From Hippophae tibetana (lineage: Eukaryota; Streptophyta; Magnoliopsida; Rosales; Elaeagnaceae), in assembly GCA_037013495.1 (NCBI GenBank), contig CM072803.1, forward strand, positions 54,077,627 through 54,141,626: a stretch of DNA of 64,000 bases. Reading direction: 5' to 3'. The number at the start of each line of letters is the position of its first letter. Within the stretch, counting starts at the first letter, position 1. The notes under the pieces were generated by a model. The model had not been told where the DNA came from and searched no databases. It saw nothing but the letters and a program-made list of their open reading frames with translations. The position numbers and the translations under genes are program-made. Below are positions 37,938 through 50,700 of the stretch, in pieces.

Positions 37938-39030
37938 GTAAGTCTTAATTCCCCGCATAGGAAAATTGATGCAAATATTATTACCACACTGCCAGACGGA
38001 AAATGTGATGGTTAGAGGTTATTTTGGACATCATTTGTAAACTTCTTGTTAAATAGACAGAAATTTTGCTATAAGGTTTGAGAGTAATATTTCAAATCAT
38101 TTTTCTTGGCTTCTTTCTCCTAGAATGGGTTTCTAGGTAAGATTCTTAGTCGATAAGGGATAACCAAAGTTAAATTCAATAGGTTGCATTCCAACACCAC
38201 AAATAACTTATATAAAAGTTATGACTATAGATGTCATAAATGAATTATAAATTAGAATTAGTCATCCCTTATATAAAATAATGAACAAAATTTCAAAAGT
38301 TTTATATTTTGTTATTTTAAGACATAATAAATTCTATTTAAATATATCATAATTATAAGGAAATACATTTTGGAGTATTTATTCCCCCAACTTACTCTTG
38401 TCAAATAGGGAGGAGAAAATGTATAAGCTTTCTTTTTCACTTATTTATTTTTTCTCGTGTTTTGTCCTTATTTTCTATCCTTTGTAAGTGTTAATTCCCA
38501 GCACAGGAAAATTCATGCAAATCTTATTACCTCCTTGCCAAATGGAAAAGGTGATTGCTAGAGGTGTTTTTAAACATTATTTGTAAACTTCTTGTTACAT
38601 AGCCTGAAAATTCCTATACTTCATGAGCGTAACATTTCGCATCTGGTTTCTTGGCTATTTATTCTTAGAATAGGTTTGGAACCTAGATTCTTAGGGAGAA
38701 TGGGATAACCAAAGTTAAATTCAATAGATTTCATTCTAACATACCGAGAATGAGTTATAAATATGTTAAGAATAATGATGTGGTAAATGAATTATAAATT
38801 AGAATTATTGATACATTATATAAAATAATGAACAAAAGTTTAAAAGTTTGCTAGTTTTTCATTTTAGGACGTAATAAATTCCATTTAAATATATAATAAC
38901 TACAAGGAAATAAAATTTCGAGTTTTCATTCCCACAACTTTCTTTTATAATATAGACATGAGAAAATGTTAAAGTTCTCTTTTCCACTCATTTATGTTTC
39001 CTCATGTTCTATCATTGTTTTCTTTCCTTT
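37938..39030. repeat. B-A dimer with distant copy at 53,225
   Basis: This dimer shares the variants tataaaagttatgactatag (B) and atctggtttcttggct with ttatt (A) with 53,225-54,317, at offset 15,287. The pair at 35,206-36,298 matches 53,771-54,863 in the same way (offset 18,565), with the rare ctaattaagattctttg/ctaaataagattctttg and gataaacaatgttatattcc. Confidence 0.75.
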
Positions 39031-40122
39031 TTAAGTCTTAATTCCCCGCATAGGTAAATTGATTCAAATATTATTACCACCCTGCCAAAAGGAAAAGGTG
39101 ATAGTTATAGGTTATTTTGGACATCATTTGTAAACTTCTTGTTAAATAGCTAAAAAATTTGCTATAAGCCTTGAGAGTAATATTTCAAATCATATTTCTT
39201 AACTTCTTTCTCCGTGAATGGGTTTGTAAGTAAGATTCTTAGTCGATATGGTTAACCAAAGCTAAATTCAATAGGTTGCATTCCAACACCACTAATAACT
39301 TATATATAAGTTATGAATATTGATGTCATAAATGAATTATAAAGTAGAATTAGTCATCTCTTATATAAAATAATGAACAAAATTTCAAAAGTTTTATAGT
39401 TTGTTATTTCAAGATATAATAAATTCCATTTAAATATATCATAATTATATGGAAATACCTTTTGGAGTATTTATTCCCCCGACTTACTCTTGTAAAATAG
39501 AGAGGAGAAAATGTTTAAGCTTTCCTTTACACTTATTTATTTTTTCTCGTGTTTTGTCCTTATTTTCTATTATTTGTAAGTGTTAATTCCCAGCACAGGA
39601 AAATTTTTGCAAATCTTATTACCTCCCTGCCAAATGGAAAAGCAAATTGCTAGAGGTTTTTTTAAACATTATTTGTAAACTTCTTGTTACATAGCCTAAA
39701 AATTCCTATACTCGATGAGCGTAACATTTCGCATCTGGTTTCTTGGCTTCTTATTCTTAGAATGAGTTTGGAACCTAGATTCTTAGGGAGAATGGGATAA
39801 CCAAAGTTAAATTCAATATATTGCATTCTAACATACCGAGAATAAGTTATAAATAAGTTAAGATTAATGATGTGGTAAATGAATTATAAATTAGAATTAT
39901 TGATACATTATATAAAATAATGAACAAAATTTTAAAAGTTTGATAGTTTTTCATTTTAAGACTTAATAAATTCTATTTAAATATATAATAACTATAAGGA
40001 AATCAAATTTCGAGTTTTTATTCCTGCAACTTTCTTTTGTAAAATAGACATGAGAAAATGTTAATGTTCTCTTTTCCACTCATTTATGTTTCCTCATGTT
40101 CTATCATTATTTGCTTTCCTTT

Positions 40123-40669
40123 GTAAGTCTTAATTCCCCGCATAGGTAAATTGATGCAAATATTATTACCACCCGGCCAGAAGGGAAATGTGAAGGTTAG
40201 AGGTTATTTTGGATATCATTTGTAAACTTCTTGTTTATTAGCTAGAAATTTTGCTATAAGGTTTGAGACAAATATTTCAAATCATATTTTTTGGCTTCTT
40301 ATTCTTAGAATGGGTTTGGAGCCTAGATTCATAGGGAGAATGTGATAACCAAAGTTAAATTCAATAGATTGCATTCTAACATACCGAGAATAAGTTATAA
40401 ATAAGTTAAGAATAATGATGTGGTAAATGAATTATAAATTAGAATTATTGACACATTATTTAAATAATGAACAAAATTTTAAAGGTTTGATAGTTTTTCA
40501 TTTTAACACGTAATAAATTCAATTTAAATATATAATAACTGTAAGCAAATCAAATTTCGAGTTTTTATTCCCGCAACTTTCTTTTGTAATATAGACATGA
40601 GAAAATGTTAAAGTTCTCTTTTCCACTCATTTATGTTTCCTCATGTTCTATCATTATTTTCATTCCTTT
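40123..40669. repeat. B/A hybrid unit 4
   Basis: A B start (cacccggccagaaggg) runs further than in the other hybrids, through caaatcatatt, and switches to A around ttggcttctta, some 30 bp downstream of the usual point. The A part has tttggagcctag and gacacattatttaaataatg, shared with the hybrid at 47,217. This second hybrid lineage lacks the A' marks. Confidence 0.85.
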
Positions 40670-41214
40670 GTAAGTCTTAATTCCCCGCATAGGTAAATTG
40701 ATGCAAATGTTATTACCACCCTGCCAGAAGGAAAAGGTGATGGTTAGAGGTTATTTTGGATATCATTTTTAAACTTCTTGTTAAATAGCTAGAAATTTTT
40801 TTATAAGGTTTGAGGGTAATATTTCAAATCATATTTCTTGGCTTCTTTCTCCTAGAATTGGTTTGTAAGTAAGATTCTTAGTCGATAAGGGTTAACCAAA
40901 GTTAAATTCAATAGGTTGCATTCCAACACCACTAATAACGTACATATAAGTTATGAATATTGATTTCATAAAAAATTATAAATTAGAATTAGTCATCTCT
41001 TATATAAAATAATGAACAAAATTTCAAAAGTTTTATAGTTTGTTATTTTAAGACATAATAAATTCAATTTAAATATATCATAATTATAAGGAAATACATT
41101 TTAGAGTATTTATTCCCCCAACTTACTCTTGTAAAAAAGAGAGGAGAAAATGTTTAAGCTTTCTTTTACACTTATTTATTTTTTCTCGTGTTTCGTTCTT
41201 ATTTTCTATCCTTT

Positions 41215-43396
41215 GTAAGTGTTAATTCCCAACACAGGAAAATTCATGCAAATCTTTTACCTCCCTACCAAATGGAAAGGGTGATTGCCAGAGGTGTTTT
41301 TAAACATTATCTATAAAGTTCTTTTTACATAGCCTGAAAATTCCTATACTCGATGAGCGTAATATTTCACATCATGTTTCTTGGCTTCTTAATCTTAGAA
41401 TGGGTTTGGAGCCTAGATTCTTAGGGAGAATGTGATAACCAAAGTTAAATTCAATAGATTGCATTCTAACATACCGAGAATAAGTAATAAATAAGTTAAT
41501 ATTAATGATGTGGTAAATGAATTATAAATTAGAATTATTGATACATTATATAAAATAATGAACAAAATTTTAAAGGTTTGATAGTTTTTCATTTTAACAC
41601 GTAATAAATTCAATTTAAATATATAATAACTGTAAGCAAATCAAATTTCGAGTTTTTATTCACGCAACTTTCTTTTGTAATATAGACATGAGAAAATGTT
41701 AAAGTTCTCTTCTCCACTCATTTATGTTTCCTCATGTTCTATCATTATTTTCTTTCCTTTGTAAGTCTTAATTCCCCGCATAGGTAAATTGATGCAAATG
41801 TTATTACCACACCGCCAGAAGGAAAAGGTGATGGTTAGAGGTTATTTTGGACATCATTTTTAAACTTCTTGTTAAATAGCTAGAAAGTTTTCTATATGGT
41901 TTAAGGGTAATATTTCAAATCATATTTCTTGGCTTCTTTCTCCTAGAATTGGTTTGTAAGTAAGATTCTTAGTCGATAAGGGTTAACCAAAGTTAAATTC
42001 AATAGGTTGCATTCCAACACCACTAATAACTTATATATAAGGTATGAATATTGATGTCATAAATAATTATAAATTAGAATTAGTCATGTCTTATATAAAA
42101 TAATGAACAAAATTTCAAAAGTTTTATAGTTTGTTATTTTAAGACATAATAAATTCCATTTTAATATATTATAATTATAAGGAAATACATTTTGGAGTAT
42201 TTATTCCCCCAACTTACTCTCGTAAAAAAGAGAGGAGAAAATGTTTAAGCTTTCTTTTACACTTATTTATTTTTTCTCGTGTTTTGTCCTTATTTTCTAT
42301 CCTTTGTAAGTGTTAATTCCCAACACAGGAAAATTCATGCAAATCTTTTACCTCCCTGCCAAATGGAAAAGGTGATTGCTAGAGGTGTTTTTAAACATTA
42401 TCTGTAAACTTCTTCTTACATAGCCTGAAAATTCCTATACTCGATGAGCGTAATATTTCACATCATGTTTCTTGGCTTCTTAATCTTAGAATGGGTTTGG
42501 AGCCTAGATTCTTAGGGAGAATGTGATAACCAAAGTTAAATTCAATAGATTGCATTCTAACATACCCAGAATAAGTAATAAATAAGTTAATATTAATGAT
42601 GTGGTAAATTAATTATAAATTAGAATTATTGATACATTATATAAAATAATGAACAAAATTTTAAAGGTTTGATAGTTTTTCATTTTAACACGTAATAAAT
42701 TCAATTTAAATATATAATAACTGTAAGCAAATCAAATTTCGAGTTTTTATTCACACAACTTTCTTTTGTAATATAGACATGAGAAAATGTTAAAGTTCTC
42801 TTCTCCACTCATTTATGTTTCCTCATGTTCTATCATTATTTTCTTTCCTTTGTAAGTCTTAATTCCCCGCATAGGTAAATTGATGCAAATGTTATTACCA
42901 CACCGCCAGAAGGAAAAGGTGATGGTTAGAGGTTATTTTGGACATCATTTTTAAACTTCTTGTTAAATAGCTAGAAAGTTTTCTATATGGTTTAAGGGTA
43001 ATATTTCAAATCATATTTCTTGGCTTCTTTCTCCTAGAATTGGTTTGTAAGTAAGATTCTTAGTCGATAAGGGTTAACCAAAGTTAAATTCAATAGGTTG
43101 CATTCCAACACCACTAATAACTTATATATAAGGTATGAATATTGATGTCATAAATAATTATAAATTAGAATTAGTCATGTCTTATATAAAATAATGAACA
43201 AAATTTCAAAAGTTTTATAGTTTGTCATTTTAAGACATAATAAATTCAATTTAAATATATCATAATTATAAGGAAATACATTTTAGAGTATTTATTCCCC
43301 CAACTTACTCTTGTAAAAAAGAGAGGAGAAAATGTTTAAGCTTTCTTTTACACTTATTTATTTTTTCTCGTGTTTCGTTCTTATTTTCTATCCTTT
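41215..43396. repeat. 2,182-bp right-domain tetramer, copy 1
   Basis: Unit starts are 41215 (A), 41761 (B), 42306 (A) and 42852 (B). The two A units alternate marks: the first has ccctaccaaatgg and gattgccagagg, the second ccctgccaaatgg and gattgctagagg. Both lack two bases in cttttacctcc (others cttattacctcc). The tetramer repeats at 43,397. Confidence 0.85.
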
Positions 43397-45578
43397 GTAA
43401 GTGTTAATTCCCAACACAGGAAAATTCATGCAAATCTTTTACCTCCCTACCAAATGGAAAGGGTGATTGCCAGAGGTGTTTTTAAACATTATCTATAAAG
43501 TTCTTTTTACATAGCCTGAAAATTCCTATACTCGATGAGCGTAATATTTCACATCATGTTTCTTGGCTTCTTAATCTTAGAATGGGTTTGGAGCCTAGAT
43601 TCTTAGGGAGAATGTGATAACCAAAGTTAAATTCAATAGATTGCATTCTAACATACCGAGAATAAGTAATAAATAAGTTAATATTAATGATGTGGTAAAT
43701 GAATTATAAATTAGAATTATTGATACATTATATAAAATAATGAACAAAATTTTAAAGGTTTGATAGTTTTTCATTTTAACACGTAATAAATTCAATTTAA
43801 ATATATAATAACTGTAAGCAAATCAAATTTCGAGTTTTTATTCACGCAACTTTCTTTTGTAATATAGACATGAGAAAATGTTAAAGTTCTCTTCTCCACT
43901 CATTTATGTTTCCTCATGTTCTATCATTATTTTCTTTCCTTTGTAAGTCTTAATTCCCCGCATAGGTAAATTGATGCAAATGTTATTACCACACCGCCAG
44001 AAGGAAAAGGTGATGGTTAGAGGTTATTTTGGACATCATTTTTAAACTTCTTGTTAAATAGCTAGAAAGTTTTCTATATGGTTTAAGGGTAATATTTCAA
44101 ATCATATTTCTTGGCTTCTTTCTCCTAGAATTGGTTTGTAAGTAAGATTCTTAGCCGATAAGGGTTAACCAAAGTTAAATTCAATAGGTTGCATTCCAAC
44201 ACCACTAATAACTTATATATAAGGTATGAATATTGATGTCATAAATAATTATAAATTAGAATTAGTCATGTTTTATATAAAATAATGAACAAAATTTCAA
44301 AAGTTTTATAGTTTGTTATTATAAGACATAATAAATTCCATTTTAATATATTATAATTATAAGGAAATACATTTTGGAGTATTTATTCCCCCAACTTACT
44401 CTCGTAAAAAAGAGAGGAGAAAATGTTTAAGCTTTCTTTTACACTTATTTATTTTTTCTCGTGTTTTGTCCTTATTTTCTATCCTTTGTAAGTGTTAATT
44501 CCCAACACAGAAAAATTCATGCAAATCTTTTACCTCCCTGCCAAATGGAAAAGGTGATTGCTAGAGGTGTTTTTAAACATTATCTGTAAACTTCTTCTTA
44601 CATAGCCTGAAAATTCCTATACTCGATGAGCGTAATATTTCACATCATGTTTCTTGGCTTCTTAATCTTAGAATGGGTTTGGAGCCTAGATTCTTAGGGA
44701 GAATGTGATAACCAAAGTTAAATTCAATAGATTGCATTCTAACATACCGAGAATAAGTAATAAATAAGTTAATATTAATGATGTGGTAAATTAATTATAA
44801 ATTAGAATTATTGATACATTATATAAAATAATGAAAAAAAATTTAAAGGTTTGATAGTTTTTCATTTTAGGACGTAATAAATTCCATTTAAATATATAAT
44901 AACTATAAGGAAATCAAATTTCGAGTTTTTATTCCCGCAACTTTCTTTTGTAATATAGATGTGAGGAAATGTTAAAGTTCTCTTTTCTAGTCATTTATGT
45001 TTCCTCATGTTCTATTATTATTTTCTCTCCTTTGTAAGTCTTAATTCCCCGCATAGGTAAATTGATGCAAATATTATTACCACTCTGCCAGAAGGAAAAG
45101 GTGATGGTTAGATGTTATTTTGGACATCATTTGTAAACTTCTTGCTAAATAGCTAGAAAGTTTTCTATAAGGTTTGAGAGTAATATTTCAAATCATATTT
45201 CTTGGCTTCTGTCTCCTAGAATTGGTTTGTAAGTAAGATTCTTAGTCGATAAGGGTTAACCAAAGTTAAATTCAATAGGTTGCATTCCAACACCCCTAAT
45301 AACTTATATATAAGTTATGAATATTGATGTCATAAATAATTATAAATTAGAATTAGTCATCTCTTATATAAAATAATGAACAAAATTTCAAAAGTTTTAT
45401 AGTTTGTTATTTTAAGACATAATAAATTCCATTTAAATATATTATAATTATAAGGAAATACATTTTGGAGTATTTATTCCCCCAACTTACTCTCGTAAAA
45501 AAGAGAGGAGAAAATGTTTAAGCTTTCTTTTACACTTATTTATTTTTTCTCGTGTTTTGTCCTTATTTTCTATCCTTT
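43397..45578. repeat. 2,182-bp right-domain tetramer, copy 2
   Basis: Unit starts are 43397 (A), 43943 (B), 44488 (A) and 45034 (B). The match to copy 1 is near-perfect to about 44,830. Then the tail of the third unit changes to ttttaggacg and gatgtgaggaaatg with tttctagtcat, which instead matches 48,309-49,398 (offset 3,820). The switch marks a recombination point. Confidence 0.82.
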
Positions 45579-47216
45579 GTAAGTGTTAATTCCCAACACA
45601 GAAAAATTCATGCAAATCTTTTACCTCCCTGCCAAATGGAAAAGGTGATTGCTAGAGGTGTTTTTAAACATTATCTGTAAACTTCTTCTTACATAGCCTG
45701 AAAATTCCTATACTCGATGAGCGTAATATTTCACATCATGTTTCTTTGCTTCTTAATCTTAGAATGGGTTTGGAGCCTAGATTCTTAGGGAGAATGTGAT
45801 AACCAAAGTTAAATTCAATAGATTGCATTCTAACATACCGAGAATAAGTAATAAATAAGTTAATATTAATGATGTGGTAAATGAATTATAAATTTGAATT
45901 ATTGATACATTATATAAAATAAGGAACAAAATTTTAAAAGTTTGATAGTTTTTCATTTTAACACGTAATAAATTCAATTTAAATATATAATAACTGTAAG
46001 GAAATCAAATTTTGAGTTTTTATTCCCGCAACATTCTTTTGTAATATAGACATGAGAAAATGTTAAAGTTCTCTTTTCCACTCATTTATGTTTCCTCATG
46101 TTCTATCATTATTTTCTTTCCTTTGTAAGTCTTAATTCCCCGCATAGGTAAATTGATGCAAATGTTATTACCACCCTGCCAGAAGGAAAAGGTGATGGTT
46201 AGAGGTTATTTTGGATATCATTTGTAAAGTTCTTGTTAAATAGCTAGAAATATTGCTATAAGGTTTGAGAGTAATATTTCAAATCATATTTCTTGGCTTC
46301 TTTCTCCTAGAATGGGTTTGTAAGTAAGATTCTTAGTCGATAAGGGTTAACCAAAGTCAAATTCAATTGGTTGCATTCTAACACCACAAATAACTTATAT
46401 ATAAGTTATGAATATTGATGTCATAAATGAATTATATATTAGAATTAGTCATCTCTTATATAAAATAATGAACAAAATTGCAAAACTTTTATAGTTTGTT
46501 ATTTTAAGACATAATAAATTCCATTTAAATATATCATAATTATAAGGAAATACATTTTGGAGTATTTATTCCCCCAACTTACTCTTGTAAAATAGAGAGG
46601 AGAAAATGTTTAAGCTTTCTTTTACACTTATTTATTTTTTCTCGTGTTTTGTCGTTATTTTCTATCCTTTGTAAGTGTTAATTCCCGACACAGGAAAATT
46701 CATGCAAATCTTTTACCTCCCTGTCAAATCTAAAAGGTGATTGCTAGAGGTGTTTTTAAACATTATCTGTAAACTTCTTCTTACATAGCCTGAAAATTCC
46801 TATACTCGATGAGCGTAATATTTCGCATCATGTTTCTTAGCTTCTTATTCTTAGAATGGGTTTGGAACCTAGATTCTTAGGGAGAATGTGATAACCAAAG
46901 TTAAATTCAATAGATTGCATTCTAACATACCGAGAATAAGTTATAAATAAGTTATGATTAATGATGTGGTAAATGAATTATAAATTAGAATTATTGATAC
47001 ATTATATAAAATAATGAACAAAATTTTAAAAGTTTGATAGTTTTTCATTTTAAGACTTAATAAATTCTATTTAAATATATAATAACTATAAGGAAATCAA
47101 ATTTCGAGTTTTTATTCCCGAAACTTTCTTTTGTAATATAGACATGAGAAAATGTTAAAGTTCTCTTTTCCACTCATTTATGTTTCCTCATGTTCTATCA
47201 TTGGTATCTTTCCTTT

Positions 47217-47763
47217 GTAAGTCTTAATTCCCCGCATAGGTAAATTGATGCAAATATTATTACCACCCGGCCAGAAGGTAAATGTGAAGGTTAGAGGTTA
47301 TTTTGGATATCATTTGTAAAGTTCTTGTTAAATAGCTAGAAATTTTGCTATAAGGTTTGAGAGTAATATTTCGCATCATGTTTCTTGGCTTCTTATTCTT
47401 AGAATGGGTTTGGAGCCTAGATTCTTAGGGAGAATGTGATAACCAAAGTTAAATTCAATAGATTGCATTCTAACATACCGAGAATAAGTTATAAATAAGT
47501 TAAGAATAATGATGTGTTAAATGAATTATAAATTAGAATTATTGACACATTATTTAAATAATGAACAAAATTTTAAAGGTTTGATAGTTTTTCATTTTAA
47601 CACGTAATAAATTCAATTTAAATATATAATAACTGTAAGCAAATCAAATTTCGCGTTTTTATTCCCGCAACTTTCTTTTGTAATATAGACCTGAGAAAAT
47701 GTTAAAGTTCTCTTTTCCACTCATTTATGTTTCCTCATGTTCTATCATTATTTTCTTTCCTTT
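47217..47763. repeat. B/A hybrid unit 5
   Basis: The B start (cacccggccagaagg) switches to A at gagagtaatatttcgcatc, the standard point. The A part carries gacacattatttaaataatg and ggagcctag, as does the hybrid at 40,123. The two lie 7,094 bp apart and their following units also match, so they are copies; the differing switch point suggests that one was altered later. Confidence 0.87.
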
Positions 47764-50700
47764 GTAAGTCTTAATTCCCCGCATAGGTAAATTGATGCAA
47801 ATGTTATTACCACCCTGCCAGAAGGAAAAGGTGATGGTTAGAGGTTATTTTGGACATCATTTTTAAACTTCTTGTTAAATAGCTAGAAAGTTTTTTATAA
47901 GGTTTGAGGGTAATATTTCAAATCATATTTCTTGGCTTCTTTCTCCTAGAATTGGTTTGTAAGTAAGATTCGTAGTCGATAAGGGTTAACCAAAGTTAAA
48001 TTCAATAGGTTGCATTCCAACACCACTAATAACTTACATATAAGTTATGAATATTGATTTCATAAATAATTATAAATTAGAATTAGTCATCTCTTATATA
48101 AAATAATGAACAAAATTTCAAAAGTTTTATAATTTGTTATTTTAAGACATAATAAATTCAATTTAAATATATCATAATTATAAGGAAATACATTTTAGAG
48201 TATTTATTCCCTCAACTTACTCTTGTAAAAAAAAGAGGAGAAAATGTTTAAGCTTTCTTTTACACTTATTTATTTTTTCTCGTGTTTCGTTCTTATTTTC
48301 TATCCTTTGTAAGTGTTAATTCCCAACACAGGAAAATTCATGCAAATCTTTTACCTCCCTACCAAATGGAAAGGGTGATTGCCAGAGGTGTTTTTAAACA
48401 TTATCTGTAAACTTCTTTTTACATAGCCTGAAAATTCCTATACTCGATGAGCGTAAATTTCACATCATGTTTCTTGGTTTCTTAATCTTAGAATTGGTTT
48501 GGAACCTAGATTCTTAGGGAGAATGGGATAACCAAAGTTAAATTCAATAGATTACATTCTAAAATACCGAGAATAAGTTATAAATAAGTTAAGAATAATG
48601 ATGTCGTAAAGGAATTATAAATTAGAATTATTGATACATTCTATAAAATAATAAACAAAATTTTAAAAGTTTGATAGTTTTTCATTTTAGGACGTAATAA
48701 ATTCCATTTAAATATATAATAACTATAAGGAAATCAAATTTCGAGTTTTTATTCCCGCAACTTTCTTTTGTAATATAGATGTGAGGAAATGTTAAAGTTC
48801 TCTTTTCTAGTCATTTATGTTTCCTCATGTTCTATTATTATTTTCTCTCCTTTGTAAGTCTTAATTCCCCGCATAGGTAAATTGATGCAAATATTATTAC
48901 CACTCTGCCAGAAGGAAAAGGTGATGGTTAGATGTTATTTTGGACATCATTTGTAAACTTCTTGCTAAATAGCTAGAAAGTTTTCTATAAGGTTTCAGAG
49001 TAATATTTCAAATCATATTTCTTGGCTTCTGTCTCCTAGAATTGGTTTGTAAGTAAGATTCTTAGTCGATAAGGGTTAACCAAAGTTAAATTCAATAGGT
49101 TGCATTCCAACACCCCTAATAACTTATATATAAGTTATGAATATTGATGTCATAAATAATTATAAATTAGAATTAGTCATCTCTTATATAAAATAATGAA
49201 CAAAATTTCAAAAGTTTTATAGTTTGTTATTTTAAGACATAATAAATTCCATTTAAATATATTATAATTATAAGGAAATACATTTTGGAGTATTTATTCC
49301 CCCAACTTACTCTCGTAAAAAAGAGAGGAGAAAATGTTTAAGCTTTCTTTTACACTTATTTATTTTTTCTCGTGTTTTGTCCTTATTTTCTATCCTTTGT
49401 AAGTGTTAATTCCCAACACAGGAAAATTCATGCAAATCTTTTACCTCCCTGCCAAATGGAAAAGGTGATTGCTAGAGGTGTTTTTAAACATTGTCTGTAA
49501 ACTTCTTCTTACATAGCCTGAAAATTCCTATACTCGATGAGCGTAATATTTCACATCATGTTTCTTGGCTTCTTAATCTTAGAATGGGTTTGGAGCCTAG
49601 ATTCTTAGGGAGAATGTGATAACCAAAGTTAAATTCAATAGATTGCATTCTAACATACCGAGAATAAGTAATAAATAAGTTAATATTAATGATGTGGTAA
49701 ATTAATTATAAATTAGAATTATTGATACATTATATAAAATAATGAAAAAAATTTTAAAGGTTTGATAGTTTTTCATTTTAACACGTAATAAATTCAATTT
49801 AAATATATATTAACTGTAAGGAAATCAAATTTCGAGTTTTTATTCCCGCAACTTTCTTTTGTAATATAGACATGAGCAAATGTTAAATTTCTCTTTTCCA
49901 CTCATTTATGTTTCCTCATGTTCTATCATTATTTTTTTTCCTTTGTAAGTCTTATTTCCCCGCATAGGTAAATTGATGCAAATGTTATTACCACCCTGCC
50001 AGAAGGAAAAGGTGATGGTTAGAGGTTATTTTGGATATCATTTGTAAAGTTCTTGTTAAATAACTAGAAATATTGCTATAAGGTTTGAGAGTAATATTTC
50101 AAATCATATTTCTTGGCTTCTTTCTCCTAGAATGGGTTTGTAAGTAAGATTCTTAGTCGATAAGGGTTAACCAAAGTCAAATTCAATTGGTTGCATTCTA
50201 ACACCACAAATAACTTATATATAAGTTATGAATATTGATGTCATAAATGAATTATATATTAGAATTAGTCATCTCTTATATAAAATAATGAACAAAATTG
50301 CAAAACTTTTATAGTTTGTTATTTTAAGACATAATAAATTCCATTTAAATATATCATAATTATAAGGAAATACATTTTGGAGTATTTATTCCCCCAACTT
50401 ACTCTTGTAAAATAGAGAGGAGTAAAATGTTTAAGCTTTCTTTAACACTTATTTATTTTTTCTCGTGTTTTGTCGTTATTTTCTATCCTTTGTAAGTGTT
50501 AATTCCCGACACAGGAAAATTCATGCAAATCTTTTACCTCCCTGTCAAATCTAAAAGGTGATTGCTAGAGGTGTTTTTAAACATTATCTGTAAACTTCTT
50601 CTTACATAGCCTGAAAATTCCTATACTCGATGAGCGTAATATTTCACATCATGTTTCTTGGCTTCTTAATCTTAGAATGGGTTTGGAGCCTAGATTCTTA

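Larger units (their letters stand above)
30833..40122. repeat. Right domain block 1: diverged units with three hybrids
   Basis: Units in order: hybrids 30833 and 31380, B 31928, A 32472, hybrid 33019, B 33567, A 34113, B 34660, A 35206, B 35753, A 36299, B 36845, A 37391, B 37938, A 38484, B 39031, A 39576. Units carry many private substitutions, and no close tandem copy was noticed. From 33,567 on, alternation is regular until the hybrid at 40,123. Confidence 0.85.

Noticed and set aside
41413..41613. 66-codon open frame on the minus strand, recurring at 43,595, 45,777 and 50,690
   Set aside because: It is a stretch of type A unit repeated with the HOR. Other A units break the frame by stops or small indels. 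The hydrophobic translation is what AT-rich DNA gives by chance.
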